A stretch of 64,000 nt of DNA, taken from Streptomyces sp. NBC_00286 (lineage in GTDB: Bacteria > Actinomycetota > Actinomycetes > Streptomycetales > Streptomycetaceae). Each line of letters starts with the position of its first letter. Position 1 is the first letter of the stretch. Positions 1 to 8,249 of the stretch are shown in pieces. The stretch lies in the NCBI RefSeq assembly GCF_036173125.1, contig NZ_CP108054.1, forward strand, positions 6,539,001 to 6,603,000, written 5' to 3'. Position numbers and translations under genes: made by a program. Below the pieces are notes generated by a model. That model made no database searches and was not told the origin of the DNA. It saw nothing but the letters and a program-made list of their open reading frames with translations.

Positions 1-1251
1 GAGTACACCTACCCGGTGATAGACAGCACCGTCGGTGACAAGGGCTTCGACATCGGGAAGCTCCGCGCCCAGACCGGTCTGGTCACGCTGGACAGTGGTT
101 ACGGCAACACCGCCGCCTATAAATCCGCCATCACCTATCTCGACGGTGAGCAGGGCATCCTCCGGTACCGCGGTTACCCGATCGAACAGCTGGCAGAGCG
201 CTCCACCTTCCTCGAGGTGGCCTACCTGCTGATCAACGGCGAACTGCCCACGGTCGACGAGCTCGCCACCTTCAAGGGCGACATCACGCAGCACACGCTG
301 CTGCATGAGGACGTCAAGAACTTCTACCGTGGCTTCCCGCGCGACGCCCACCCGATGGCGATGCTGTCCTCGGTGGTCTCCGCGCTGTCCACCTTCTACC
401 AGGACAGCCACAATCCGTTCGACGAGACGCAGCGCAACCTCTCCACGATCCGTCTGCTCGCCAAGCTTCCGACGATCGCGGCGTACGCGTACAAGAAGTC
501 GATCGGGCACCCCTTCGTCTACCCGCGCAACGATCTCGGTTACGTCGAGAACTTCCTGCGTATGACGTTCTCGGTGCCGGCGCAGGAGTACGACCTGGAC
601 CCGGTCGTGGTCTCCGCGCTCGACAAGCTGCTGATCCTGCACGCGGACCACGAGCAGAACTGTTCGACGTCCACGGTCCGCCTGGTCGGCTCCTCGCAGG
701 CGAACATGTTCGCCTCGATCTCCGCCGGTATCTCCGCGCTCTGGGGTCCGCTGCACGGCGGCGCCAACCAGTCCGTGCTGGAGATGCTGGAGCGCATCCA
801 GGCCTCCGGCGGCGACGTCGACTCCTTCATCCGCAAGGTGAAGAACAAGGAGGAGGGCGTCCGCCTGATGGGCTTCGGCCACCGGGTGTACAAGTCCTTC
901 GACCCGCGCGCCAAGATCATCAAGGCCGCCGCGCACGATGTCCTCTCGGCCCTCGGTAAATCCGACGAGCTGCTGGACATCGCGCTCAAGCTGGAGGAGC
1001 ACGCGCTCTCCGACGACTACTTCGTCTCGCGCAACCTCTACCCGAACGTGGACTTCTACACGGGCCTGATCTACCGCGCGATGGGCTTCCCGACCGAGAT
1101 GTTCACGGTCCTGTTCGCGCTCGGCCGCCTTCCCGGCTGGATCGCCCAGTGGCACGAGATGATCAAGGAGCCGGGTTCGCGCATCGGCCGCCCGCGCCAG
1201 ATCTACACGGGCGAGGTTCTGCGGGACTTCGTCCCGGTCGAGTCCCGCTGA
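1..1251 (+). CDS. citA: Citrate synthase, 5' end cut by the window
   Basis: Condenses oxaloacetate and acetyl-CoA to citrate, the entry step of the TCA cycle, in the cytosol. The reading frame is open from base 1 (EYTYPV precedes the first internal GTG at 16), so about 10-15 N-terminal residues lie outside the window. Family landmarks are present: HADHEQNCSTSTVR, GPLHGGAN with a catalytic histidine, GFGHRVYKSFDPRAKI with the second, and the aspartate region NLYPNVDFYTG. The 416 visible residues fit the type II hexameric enzyme of about 430. It ends just before a strong terminator and is convergent with copA. Identification is certain. The symbol follows S. coelicolor usage; gltA is the equivalent elsewhere. 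Confidence 0.97.
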   Translation, partial: EYTYPVIDSTVGDKGFDIGKLRAQTGLVTLDSGYGNTAAYKSAITYLDGEQGILRYRGYPIEQLAERSTFLEVAYLLINGELPTVDELATFKGDITQHTLLHEDVKNFYRGFPRDAHPMAMLSSVVSALSTFYQDSHNPFDETQRNLSTIRLLAKLPTIAAYAYKKSIGHPFVYPRNDLGYVENFLRMTFSVPAQEYDLDPVVVSALDKLLILHADHEQNCSTSTVRLVGSSQANMFASISAGISALWGPLHGGANQSVLEMLERIQASGGDVDSFIRKVKNKEEGVRLMGFGHRVYKSFDPRAKIIKAAAHDVLSALGKSDELLDIALKLEEHALSDDYFVSRNLYPNVDFYTGLIYRAMGFPTEMFTVLFALGRLPGWIAQWHEMIKEPGSRIGRPRQIYTGEVLRDFVPVESR

Positions 1252-1285
1252 CCGGCCGCCGCCGGCAGGCGGTACATACGTAAAC

Positions 1286-1340
1286 GGAAGGCGCCCCGCT
1301 ACGGTCCCCCCACGGGCCGGAGTCGGGGCGCCTTCCTTGT
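1286..1340 (+). terminator. Rho-independent terminator after citA
   Basis: Perfect 13-bp inverted repeat (GGAAGGCGCCCCG at 1286-1298 and its complement at 1324-1336) followed by TTGT, 35 bases past the citA stop codon. Confidence 0.85.
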
Positions 1341-1817
1341 CCCGGTTCGGATTCCCCCCACGGGATCCGGCCGGGCGCCTGAGGACAGCGCCTGAATCGC
1401 TGTGATCTAAATGAGCAGAACCGTCGTGTACTGCGTACTGCTCTGTGTACTGCTGAACTTTCGTGCTGCTGAACTTCGTGTTACTGCGGCGAGTGCGGTC
1501 TGCCGGGACCCGTACGGGAGGGCCGCTCAAGCTCCCCGTGTACGTGTCCCGGCAACGCAGTCCGGGAACGTCCCCCAAGACATCCCCAGATGCCAGTCAC
1601 GCCCCCCAAGACGCTTCTGACATCGCCAACTTAGACTCACGAACTCCTTCGAGGGTTACCTTCTCTTCACTGTGATCTGCGTCTCTTGCATATGTCCTGA
1701 AAATGCACAAGAGACCCGATATCGCGATCGGAGCCCAAGCGTAAGGAAGATGCGCGAGCCTTGTGAAGAGCTTATGTGAGGCTCGCGTCGGACTCCAGAG
1801 GGGTTCTTACTTCGACA
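1341..1817. other. Intergenic gap between convergent citA and copA
   Basis: No convincing gene. Several GTACTGCT-like words are repeated around 1425-1490. An imperfect hairpin at 1681-1715 (GTCTCTTG paired with CAAGAGAC, plus CAT/ATG) could end transcription of copA from the right. The short reading frames here have no ribosome binding site and no family resemblance. Confidence 0.5.
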
Positions 1818-4097
1818 TCACCGAAATGCCCGGAGTCGGAGACTGTTCGTCACCACGAACACGGAGGAGAACGCCATCGCGGCGCCCGCGATCATCGGAT
1901 TCAGCAGCCCCGCCGCGGCCAGCGGCAACGCGGCCACGTTGTAGCCGAAGGCCCAGACGAGGTTTCCCTTGATCGTCGCGAGGGTTTTCCGCGACAGCCG
2001 GATCGCATCCGCGGCCACCCGCAGATCCCCGCGTACGAGCGTCAGATCGCCCGCCTCGATCGCCGCGTCAGTTCCGGTGCCCATGGCAAGGCCCAGATCG
2101 GCGACAGCGAGCGCGGCCGCGTCGTTGACGCCGTCGCCGACCATCGCGACCGCCCGGCCCTCCGCCTGGAGCCGCCGGATCACGTCGACCTTGTCCTGCG
2201 GCAGCACCTCGGCGAACACGTACGCCTCATCGATGCCGACCCGGCGCGCCACGGCCTCGGCGACGGTCCGGTTGTCCCCGGTCAGGAGCACGGGCGTCAG
2301 CCCCAGGGCGCGCAGCTCGCGGACCGCCTCGGCGCTGCTCTCCTTGATCGCGTCGGCGACGGTCACGACACCGCGTGCCACCCCGTCCCAGGCGACGGCC
2401 ACGGCGGTACGCCCCTCTGCCTCGGCCCGCGTCTTCAGCGCGGCCAGCTCGTCGGGCAGCGCGATACCGGCCTCGTCGAGCAGCCGCGCCCGTCCGACCA
2501 GCACCTCGTGTCCGTCGACGGTTCCGCGTACGCCGAGGCCCGTGACGTTCTCGAAGCCTGTGACGGCCGGGAGGGGCCCTGTCTTCCCCCACTCTCGGCT
2601 TCGCTCGAGCGGGGGGACCCCCATCTCCGCGCCCGCCGCGACGGCCCGGGCGATCGGGTGCTCGGAGGCGTGCTCCAGGGCGCCTGCGAGCCGTAGTACC
2701 TGCTTCTCGTCGGTGTCGGCAGCGGCGTACACGTCCTGGAGGGTCATCCGGCCGGTGGTGACCGTGCCGGTCTTGTCCAGGACGACCGTGTCGACGCGGC
2801 GCGTGGACTCCAGGACCTCGGGGCCCTTGATCAGGATGCCGAGCTGGGCGCCGCGCCCGGTGCCGACCATCAGGGCGGTCGGGGTCGCGAGGCCGAGGGC
2901 GCACGGGCAGGCGATGATCAGCACTGCGACGGCGGCCGTGAAGGCGGCGGTCAGCTCGTCCGTCATGCCGAGCCAGACGCCGAAGGTGGCGACGGCGATC
3001 AGCAGCACGGCCGGGACGAACACGGCGGAGATCCGGTCGGCGAGGCGCTGCGCCTCGGCCTTCCCGTTCTGCGCGTCCTCGACGAGCTTCGCCATCCGCG
3101 CCAGTTGCGTGTCCGCGCCGATGCGGGTCGCCTCGACGACGAGCCTGCCGCCGGCGTTCACGGTCGCGCCCGTCACGGCGTCGCCGACGGTCACATCCAC
3201 CGGCACCGACTCGCCGGTCAGCATCGAGGCGTCGACCGCCGAGGCGCCCTCGACGACGGTGCCGTCGGTGGCGACCTTCTCACCGGGCCGTACGACGAAC
3301 TGGTCACCGACCCTGAGCTCGGCGACGGGAACGCGCACCTCGCGGCCATCGCGCAGTACGGAGACATCCTTGGCGCCCAGCTCCATGAGGGCCCTCAGGG
3401 CTGCGCCCGAGCGCCGCTTGGCGCGGGCCTCCAGATACCGCCCGAGGAGGATGAACGTGACGACTCCGGCGGCCACTTCGAGGTAGATCGCCGACGAGGC
3501 GTCCGCGCGTTCGACGGTGAGGTCGAAACCGTGCCGCATGCCCGGCATTCCCGCGTGGCCCCAGAACAGCGCCCACACCGACCAGCCGAAGGCGGCCAGC
3601 GTGCCGACGGAGACGAGCGTGTCCATGGTGGCCGCGCCGTGCCGGGCGTTCGTGAACGTCGCCCGGTGGAACGGGAGTCCGCCCCAGACGACGACGGGCG
3701 CGGCGAGCGTGAGCGACAGCCACTGCCAGTTGTCGAACTGGAGGGACGGGATCATGGAGAGGAGTACGACGGGGATGGCGAGCGCGGCGGAGACGGTCAG
3801 GCGCTCGCGGAGGGAGGCGAGTTCGAGGTCTTCGCGGGGTGCCTCCGGCTCGGGCTCGGGGGGTGCCGGCTCCTCCGCCGTGTAGCCGGTCTTCTCCACG
3901 GTGGCGATCAGATCGGCTACGCGTATGCCGTCGCCGTACGAGACCTTCGCGCGCTCCGTCGCGAAGTTCACCGTGGCAGTGACGCCGTCGATGCGGTTGA
4001 GCTTCTTCTCGACGCGGGCGGCGCAGGAGGCGCAGGTCATGCCGCCGATGGTGAGCTCGACGCTCTTGTCTGTGGCGGATGCCGCTGTGCTGGTCAA
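1818..4097 (-). CDS. copA: Copper-exporting P1B-type ATPase
   Basis: Pumps Cu(I) out of the cytosol using ATP. The 759-residue order is typical: N-terminal heavy-metal-associated domain with GMTCASC (C22 and C25), transmembrane helices, phosphatase motif TGES, the metal-binding CPC in [13 protein letters not shown], phosphorylation site DKTGTVTTG, nucleotide-domain SEHP, and GDGVND. The gene follows copZ 9 bases downstream, so both should be read from the promoter carrying a CsoR-type site at 4372-4388. An in-frame insertion of about 13 residues ([13 protein letters not shown]) after the SEHP region is encoded by a 39-base dispersed palindromic repeat that recurs identically at 40827-40865. 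Silver or other monovalent metals are possible extra substrates. Confidence 0.95.
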   Translation of the reverse strand: MTSTAASATDKSVELTIGGMTCASCAARVEKKLNRIDGVTATVNFATERAKVSYGDGIRVADLIATVEKTGYTAEEPAPPEPEPEAPREDLELASLRERLTVSAALAIPVVLLSMIPSLQFDNWQWLSLTLAAPVVVWGGLPFHRATFTNARHGAATMDTLVSVGTLAAFGWSVWALFWGHAGMPGMRHGFDLTVERADASSAIYLEVAAGVVTFILLGRYLEARAKRRSGAALRALMELGAKDVSVLRDGREVRVPVAELRVGDQFVVRPGEKVATDGTVVEGASAVDASMLTGESVPVDVTVGDAVTGATVNAGGRLVVEATRIGADTQLARMAKLVEDAQNGKAEAQRLADRISAVFVPAVLLIAVATFGVWLGMTDELTAAFTAAVAVLIIACPCALGLATPTALMVGTGRGAQLGILIKGPEVLESTRRVDTVVLDKTGTVTTGRMTLQDVYAAADTDEKQVLRLAGALEHASEHPIARAVAAGAEMGVPPLERSREWGKTGPLPAVTGFENVTGLGVRGTVDGHEVLVGRARLLDEAGIALPDELAALKTRAEAEGRTAVAVAWDGVARGVVTVADAIKESSAEAVRELRALGLTPVLLTGDNRTVAEAVARRVGIDEAYVFAEVLPQDKVDVIRRLQAEGRAVAMVGDGVNDAAALAVADLGLAMGTGTDAAIEAGDLTLVRGDLRVAADAIRLSRKTLATIKGNLVWAFGYNVAALPLAAAGLLNPMIAGAAMAFSSVFVVTNSLRLRAFR
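2586..2625. repeat. Palindromic dispersed repeat inside copA
   Basis: A 40-base element running from CCCCCACTCTCGG to GGACCCCCATC, with internal self-complementarity (CGCTCGAGCG core and C/G-run flanks). Thirty-nine of its bases match 40827-40865 exactly in the opposite orientation. A diverged copy lies at 50136-50177. It is read in frame within copA. Confidence 0.85.
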
Positions 4098-4106
4098 GGT
4101 TGACCC

Positions 4107-4331
4107 TCAGGCCGTGCCGACGAGCTCGAACCCGGCCTCGTCGATGGCGGCGCGAACCGCGTCCGCGTCGAGCGGGTTGTCGGACACGACGGTGACCTCG
4201 CCGGTCGAGGCCACGGCTTTCACCTCGCGGACGCCTGGGAGCGCGGAGAGCTCGCCTGCGACGGAGCCTTCGCAGTGGGCGCAGCTCATTCCGGTCACCT
4301 GGTAGGTGACGGTGACGGTGTGGGCGGTCAT
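4107..4331 (-). CDS. copZ: Copper chaperone, heavy-metal-associated domain
   Basis: A 74-residue single HMA domain with the metal-binding motif GMSCAHC near residues 14-20. It binds Cu(I) in the cytosol and passes it to the N-terminal domain of CopA, whose gene lies 9 bases downstream. Length and fold pattern (beta-alpha-beta-beta-alpha-beta) match CopZ. The ATG at 4331 is preceded by AAGGAG on the minus strand. It is first in the operon and directly downstream of the CsoR-type operator. No CsoR regulator gene is in the window. Confidence 0.93.
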   Translation of the reverse strand: MTAHTVTVTYQVTGMSCAHCEGSVAGELSALPGVREVKAVASTGEVTVVSDNPLDADAVRAAIDEAGFELVGTA

Positions 4332-4371
4332 GTCGTTGCTCCTTGGTCAGGTGGTGCTGCTCGCTCCTACT

Positions 4372-4388
4372 GTACCCCTAGGGGGTAT
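4372..4388. promoter_or_regulatory. CsoR-type copper operator before copZ-copA
   Basis: GTACCCCTAGGGGGTAT is a near-perfect GC-rich palindrome 41 bases upstream of the copZ start. Its form, TACCCC then GGGGTA around a TA centre, resembles operators bound by the Cu(I)-responsive repressor CsoR, which releases DNA when copper binds. The placement is what such a repressor would need; binding itself is inferred. Confidence 0.7.
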
Positions 4389-4410
4389 CACTCCAAAGTG
4401 CGGGTGCGTG

Positions 4411-4882
4411 GGTGGTTGCTCGCGCAGTTCCCCGCGGGGTGCCTCCGGCGGTTGGGCGGGTGGGTGCGTTGTCGGCTGCGGCGCCGTTGTGGCTGGTCGC
4501 GCAGTTCCCCGCGGGGTGCCTCCGGCGGTGGGGCGGCTGCGGCGCCGTCGTGGCTGGTCGCGCAGTTCCCCGCGCCCCTTGGGTGCGTGGTGGGTGCGGG
4601 GCCGCGGTCCGGTGCGTCAGCCCGTCGCCAACAGGGCATACGGCCCCGTGCTGACACAGGGCGTAGCTGTGCCCAGACCGAAGCTAAGCGACGGGCATAG
4701 GACGCACCGGCCCACGTCCCCTCCCACCGGCGGGAAGCCGCGGGTTTCGTCGTGGCTGGTGAGCATGGCGACTGCTGAGCTTTGTGGCTGACGGTTCGGG
4801 GGCGCCCCGATAGGGGCGCGGGGAACTGCGCGACCAGCCCCAACGCACCCGCAGCCGCGACACGCAGTGTCGCCCACCACCC
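4411..4882. repeat. Cluster of short dispersed repeats
   Basis: The 16-mer CGCGCAGTTCCCCGCG occurs at 4421-4436, 4498-4513 and 4559-4574, embedded in longer near-identical units of about 60-75 bases that include GGGGTGCCTCCGGCGG, and once inverted at 4817-4832. The following segment 4842-4882 (core CGCGACACGCAGTGTCG) recurs diverged at 21149-21190. No real gene is seen between 4389 and 4954. Similar elements are common between Streptomyces genes. Confidence 0.75.
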
Positions 4883-4954
4883 CCTGGCGGGGGGCCTGGG
4901 GCGGAGCCCCAGTTTCGGGAAGGGGCGGGGCTGGGGGAAAGGAAACCCGGCGGC

Positions 4955-5155
4955 TCAGTCGCCCCGCCGCCCCCTGTTGCTCGGCCGCGAAGCCACCCAC
5001 GCCCGAATGGTGTCCGCATACCAATACGGCTTGCCGGACTCCACATGATCCGGCGGCGGAAGCATCCCGTGCTTGCGGTAAGACCGCACGGTATCCGGCT
5101 GCACCTGAATATGCGCCGCAATGTCCTTGTACGACCAGAGTCTGCGGTCGGTCAT
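4955..5155 (-). CDS. Small MerR/excisionase-type HTH protein
   Basis: A 66-residue DNA-binding protein: SYKDIAAHIQVQPDTVRSYR is a winged or MerR-type recognition helix region, followed by a proline-rich wing (GMLPPPDHVES) and the GKPYWYADTIRAWVASRP segment typical of HTH_17 proteins. The start at 5155 is preferred because GGGGAGG sits 8 bases upstream and the protein then begins just before the HTH; a longer upstream frame adds only low-quality sequence. Its target is unknown. Paired TGTGACACA sites 137-165 bases upstream could be its own operator. Single-domain proteins of this kind are widespread in Streptomyces. Confidence 0.8.
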   Translation of the reverse strand: MTDRRLWSYKDIAAHIQVQPDTVRSYRKHGMLPPPDHVESGKPYWYADTIRAWVASRPSNRGRRGD

Positions 5156-5291
5156 CGGTAGCACCTCCCCGCACGCGCCACGAAGGCACGTGCTGGCGAT
5201 CACATGGCTGTGACCGTCCAACGACACGGTGTGACCACAGGCCAGTGCCTGTCGCCCGGCCGTGACCCAAGACCTGCACCGCAGGGACATG

Positions 5292-5320
5292 TGTGACACA
5301 ACGGCGGCATTTGTGACACA
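5292..5320. promoter_or_regulatory. Paired TGTGACACA operator-like sites
   Basis: TGTGACACA occurs at 5292-5300 and 5312-5320. Each is a TGTG-N-CACA palindrome and they are spaced 20 bases, about two helical turns. They lie between the small HTH gene (minus) and the iol remnant (plus), so either side could be the target. No binding protein can be named. Confidence 0.45.
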
Positions 5321-5428
5321 CGTGACGTGATGCGACCTCCGGGACCTAGTCCGAATGTCCGGACAACCAATTGACAGGCATCACGGCGCGCCGCTAGACC
5401 TGGGGGCAGCCGAAGCGAAGGGAACCCG

Positions 5429-5978
5429 ATGGACGAGTCCGCGGTGTCCGGTGCGCCGGAATCGGGTGCGCTGGAATCCGGTGCGCGGGAATCCGGTCCG
5501 TACGAACTGATCCCCATGGGCCGGATCGACGTGGAGCCCCAGCCCCCCATCGGCGAGCACTCCGTGGCCGACGGAGCCGCCTCCCTGGAGTGCTCCTCCG
5601 CCATGAACAACGGCACCCGCACCGCCCCAGCAGAGGCCACACCCCTCGAACTCCCGGCCAGGGAGGCCGCGTTCAGCGAAGTCGCCGACTTCGCGCACGC
5701 CCCTCCCCGCGCCCGGGTACAGATCGCCTCCGGCGTGGGAGGCCGCTTCGCCCTGGCAGGAGCGAAGTGCGAGCGCCGACTCCCCGCCCGCTACGGCCCC
5801 GCGCCGGAGGTTCTCGTCCGCCCCGCGAGCGAACGGATTCGGCCGCGGGCGCGTATTTCCCTCGCGTGAGGGCGGTTCCGATGTCCTCGCCGAGGTCCGC
5901 ACCGGCGATGCCGTCCTCGTACGCGACGGATGGCTCGGCCCGTTCATCGCCCAGCCCGGTCACGCGAGGTACTACTGA
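5429..5978 (+). pseudogene. Decayed iolC/iolB remnant upstream of iolD
   Basis: The open frame 5429-5869 begins with a degenerate 15-base repeat, then YELIPMGRIDVE (5501-5536), which resembles the N-terminus of the PfkB-type kinase IolC (family form YDLITMGRIGVD). After a short unrecognised stretch, 5642-5818 encodes IolB-like sequence including GGRFALAGAKCERRLPARYG. A frame change follows. From 5868 to the TGA at 5978 another frame encodes EVRTGDAVLVRDGW and PGHARYY, matching the IolB C-terminus (family form VRHGDVVLVPHGWHGP, PGHDMYY). Most of both genes is gone. I read it as a large deletion that fused fragments of two inositol-catabolism genes. Family matches are from memory, not from a search. 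Confidence 0.75.
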
Positions 5979-6068
5979 AATGTGACGGCCGGCCCGGGTG
6001 AGGACAGGTGACAGGCAGGGGCGGAGCTGCTTCCACCCGGAACACGTAGAAAGCACAGAGGGCTTCCG

Positions 6069-7970
6069 ATGACAGAGCCGAAGACGTCAACGGCGACGAC
6101 AAGGCTGACGGTCGCGCAGGCGCTGGTGCGGTTCCTCGCCGCCCAGTACACGGAGCGGGACGGGGTGCGGCGCCGGCTGATCGGCGCCACCTGGGGCATC
6201 TTCGGGCACGGCAACGTCGCCGGGCTGGGGCAGGCGCTTCTCGAGTACGGCGACGCAATGCCGTACCACCAGGGACGTAACGAACAGGCCATGGTGCACG
6301 CGGCGGTCGGCTACGCGCGTCAGTCGCACCGCCTGTCCACCCACGCCGTCACGACGTCCATCGGCCCGGGCGCCACCAACCTCGTCACGGGCGCCGCCCT
6401 CGCCACGATCAACCATCTCCCCGTACTGCTGCTGCCCGGCGACATCTTCGCGACCCGCCCCGCCGACCCGGTCCTCCAGCAGCTCGAAGTCCCGTACGCG
6501 GGCGATGTGTCGGTGAACGACTGTCTGCGCCCGGTGTCGAAGTACTTCGACCGTGTCATGCGCCCCGAAGCTCTCATCCCGGCCGCCCTGCATGCGATGC
6601 GCGTGCTCACCGACCCGGTCGAGACGGGCGCCGTCACGCTCGCGCTGCCGCAGGACGTGCAGGCCGAGGCGTACGACTGGCCCGAGGAGTTCTTCGCCGA
6701 GCGCGTCTGGGCGGTCCGTCGTCCGGGCGCGGACCCGGAGGAACTGGCCGCCGCCGTCAGGGCCGTACGGGATGCCAGGCGCCCCTTGGTTATCGCTGGC
6801 GGCGGGGTGCACCACAGTGAGGCCGAGGACGCGCTGATGGAGTTCGCCGACGTCACGGGTATCCCGGTCGCCTCGACCCAGGCGGGCAAGGGCTCGCTGA
6901 CCTGGGATCACCCGGCGGACGTCGGCGGGATCGGGCACACCGGCACCGCGACCGCCTGCGAACTGGCCCGCACCGCCGACCTGGTGATCGGCGTCGGCAC
7001 CCGCTACACGGACTTCACGACCGCCTCCGGCACCCTCTTCGCCGACCCGGGCGTCCGTTTCCTGAACCTCAACATCGCGCCCTTCGACGGCCACAAGCTG
7101 GCCGGTCAGCCGCTGATCGCGGACGCCCGTACGGGCCTGGAGGCGCTCACCGAGGCGCTCGCCCTGCACGGCCACCGCGCCGAGCCCGCGTACGTGACTG
7201 ACTACACGGACGACAAGGAGCGCTGGGAGCACCGGGTCGACGCGGCCTACGAGGCGGACGAACCGGACACCCGGCCCACCCAGCCACAGGTCCTCGGCCT
7301 GCTCGACGAGTTGGTCACCGGGGACGACATCCTGATCAACGCGGCCGGCTCCCTCCCCGGTGACCTGCACAAACTGTGGCGGACCCGGTCCCGGGACCAG
7401 TACCACGTCGAGTACGGCTACTCCTGCATGGGTTACGAGATCCCGGCCGCGATCGGTGTGCGGATGGCGGCGCCCGGCCGGCCCGTGTGGGCGCTGGTCG
7501 GCGACGGCACGTATCTGATGATGCCGACAGAGATCGTCACCGCGGTGCAGGAAGGCATCGCCATCAAGGTCGTGATCCTGCAGAACCACGGGTACGCGTC
7601 CATCGGCGGCCTCTCCGAGACCGTGGGCGCCGAGCGGTTCGCCACCGCGTACCGCCACCGGTCGGAGGACGGCATGTTCACGGGCCGCCCGCTGCCCGTG
7701 GACCTCGCCGCCAACGCGGCCAGCCTCGGGATGCGGGTGCTGCGCGCGAAGACCGTACGCGATCTGCGGGCCGCCCTCGCCGAGGCGCGGGCCGCCGACA
7801 CTCCCGTCTGTGTCCACGTGGAGACCGAGACGGCGGACACGGTCACGGGCGCGCCGCCGGCGCAGGCCTGGTGGGACGTACCCGTGGCCGAGACGGCGAC
7901 CCGCTCGCCGGCGGTGAAGGCGCGCGAGGTGTACGACCGGCATGCGGCCGCTCGCCGCCGTCATCTGTAG
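6069..7970 (+). CDS. iolD: 3D-trihydroxycyclohexane-1,2-dione hydrolase (IolD)
   Basis: ThDP-dependent enzyme that opens the ring of the diketo intermediate in myo-inositol breakdown, giving 5-deoxy-glucuronate, the IolB substrate. At 633 residues it has the expected length. Visible features are the N-terminal pyrimidine-binding domain with GHGNVAGLGQALLEYG and the catalytic glutamate in QGRNEQAM, a central domain (VIAGGGVHHSEAED), and the C-terminal pyrophosphate-binding motif GDGTYLMMP ending near LQNHGY. It starts at ATG 6069 after a weak AGAGGG. The gene looks intact although the iolC and iolB sequences just upstream are wrecked, so its present role depends on other iol genes elsewhere. 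Confidence 0.92.
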   Translation: MTEPKTSTATTRLTVAQALVRFLAAQYTERDGVRRRLIGATWGIFGHGNVAGLGQALLEYGDAMPYHQGRNEQAMVHAAVGYARQSHRLSTHAVTTSIGPGATNLVTGAALATINHLPVLLLPGDIFATRPADPVLQQLEVPYAGDVSVNDCLRPVSKYFDRVMRPEALIPAALHAMRVLTDPVETGAVTLALPQDVQAEAYDWPEEFFAERVWAVRRPGADPEELAAAVRAVRDARRPLVIAGGGVHHSEAEDALMEFADVTGIPVASTQAGKGSLTWDHPADVGGIGHTGTATACELARTADLVIGVGTRYTDFTTASGTLFADPGVRFLNLNIAPFDGHKLAGQPLIADARTGLEALTEALALHGHRAEPAYVTDYTDDKERWEHRVDAAYEADEPDTRPTQPQVLGLLDELVTGDDILINAAGSLPGDLHKLWRTRSRDQYHVEYGYSCMGYEIPAAIGVRMAAPGRPVWALVGDGTYLMMPTEIVTAVQEGIAIKVVILQNHGYASIGGLSETVGAERFATAYRHRSEDGMFTGRPLPVDLAANAASLGMRVLRAKTVRDLRAALAEARAADTPVCVHVETETADTVTGAPPAQAWWDVPVAETATRSPAVKAREVYDRHAAARRRHL

Positions 7971-7987
7971 ACCGTCAACTCCCCGCC

Positions 7988-8014
7988 GCAGCCGTCCACA
8001 TCGTGGACGGCTGC
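7988..8014 (+). terminator. Hairpin after iolD
   Basis: Perfect 12-bp stem (GCAGCCGTCCAC at 7988-7999, complement at 8003-8014) with a 3-base loop, 17 bases past the iolD stop, followed by a mixed CGTGCTTT run. Confidence 0.75.
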
Positions 8015-8249
8015 CGTGCTTTCGGGTCGCTCCGCGAATTCTCATGAAGTTGACAGGAACCGAAAGGCGGGGTCCGGGGCCGGGCACGGGAGCTGTGCCG
8101 GGGGGCGCGATGGTGCTGGTTCTCGGGGTTCCGACCGGTTGGGATACCGCGCCCGCAGTATGAGAGGCGGCCTCGTACTCCCGGGGGCTGACGTGTGATT
8201 CGGGCTGTAGTCGGCCATCGCTGTCAGTGGTGGCACTTACCGTTGACGC

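Noticed and set aside
1411..1675. Small plus-strand frames after citA
   Set aside because: No ribosome site, no composition typical of proteins; region treated as intergenic.
4411..4580. Three direct repeats as a CRISPR array
   Set aside because: Spacers are themselves similar, the repeats are GC-rich palindrome parts and no cas gene is near.
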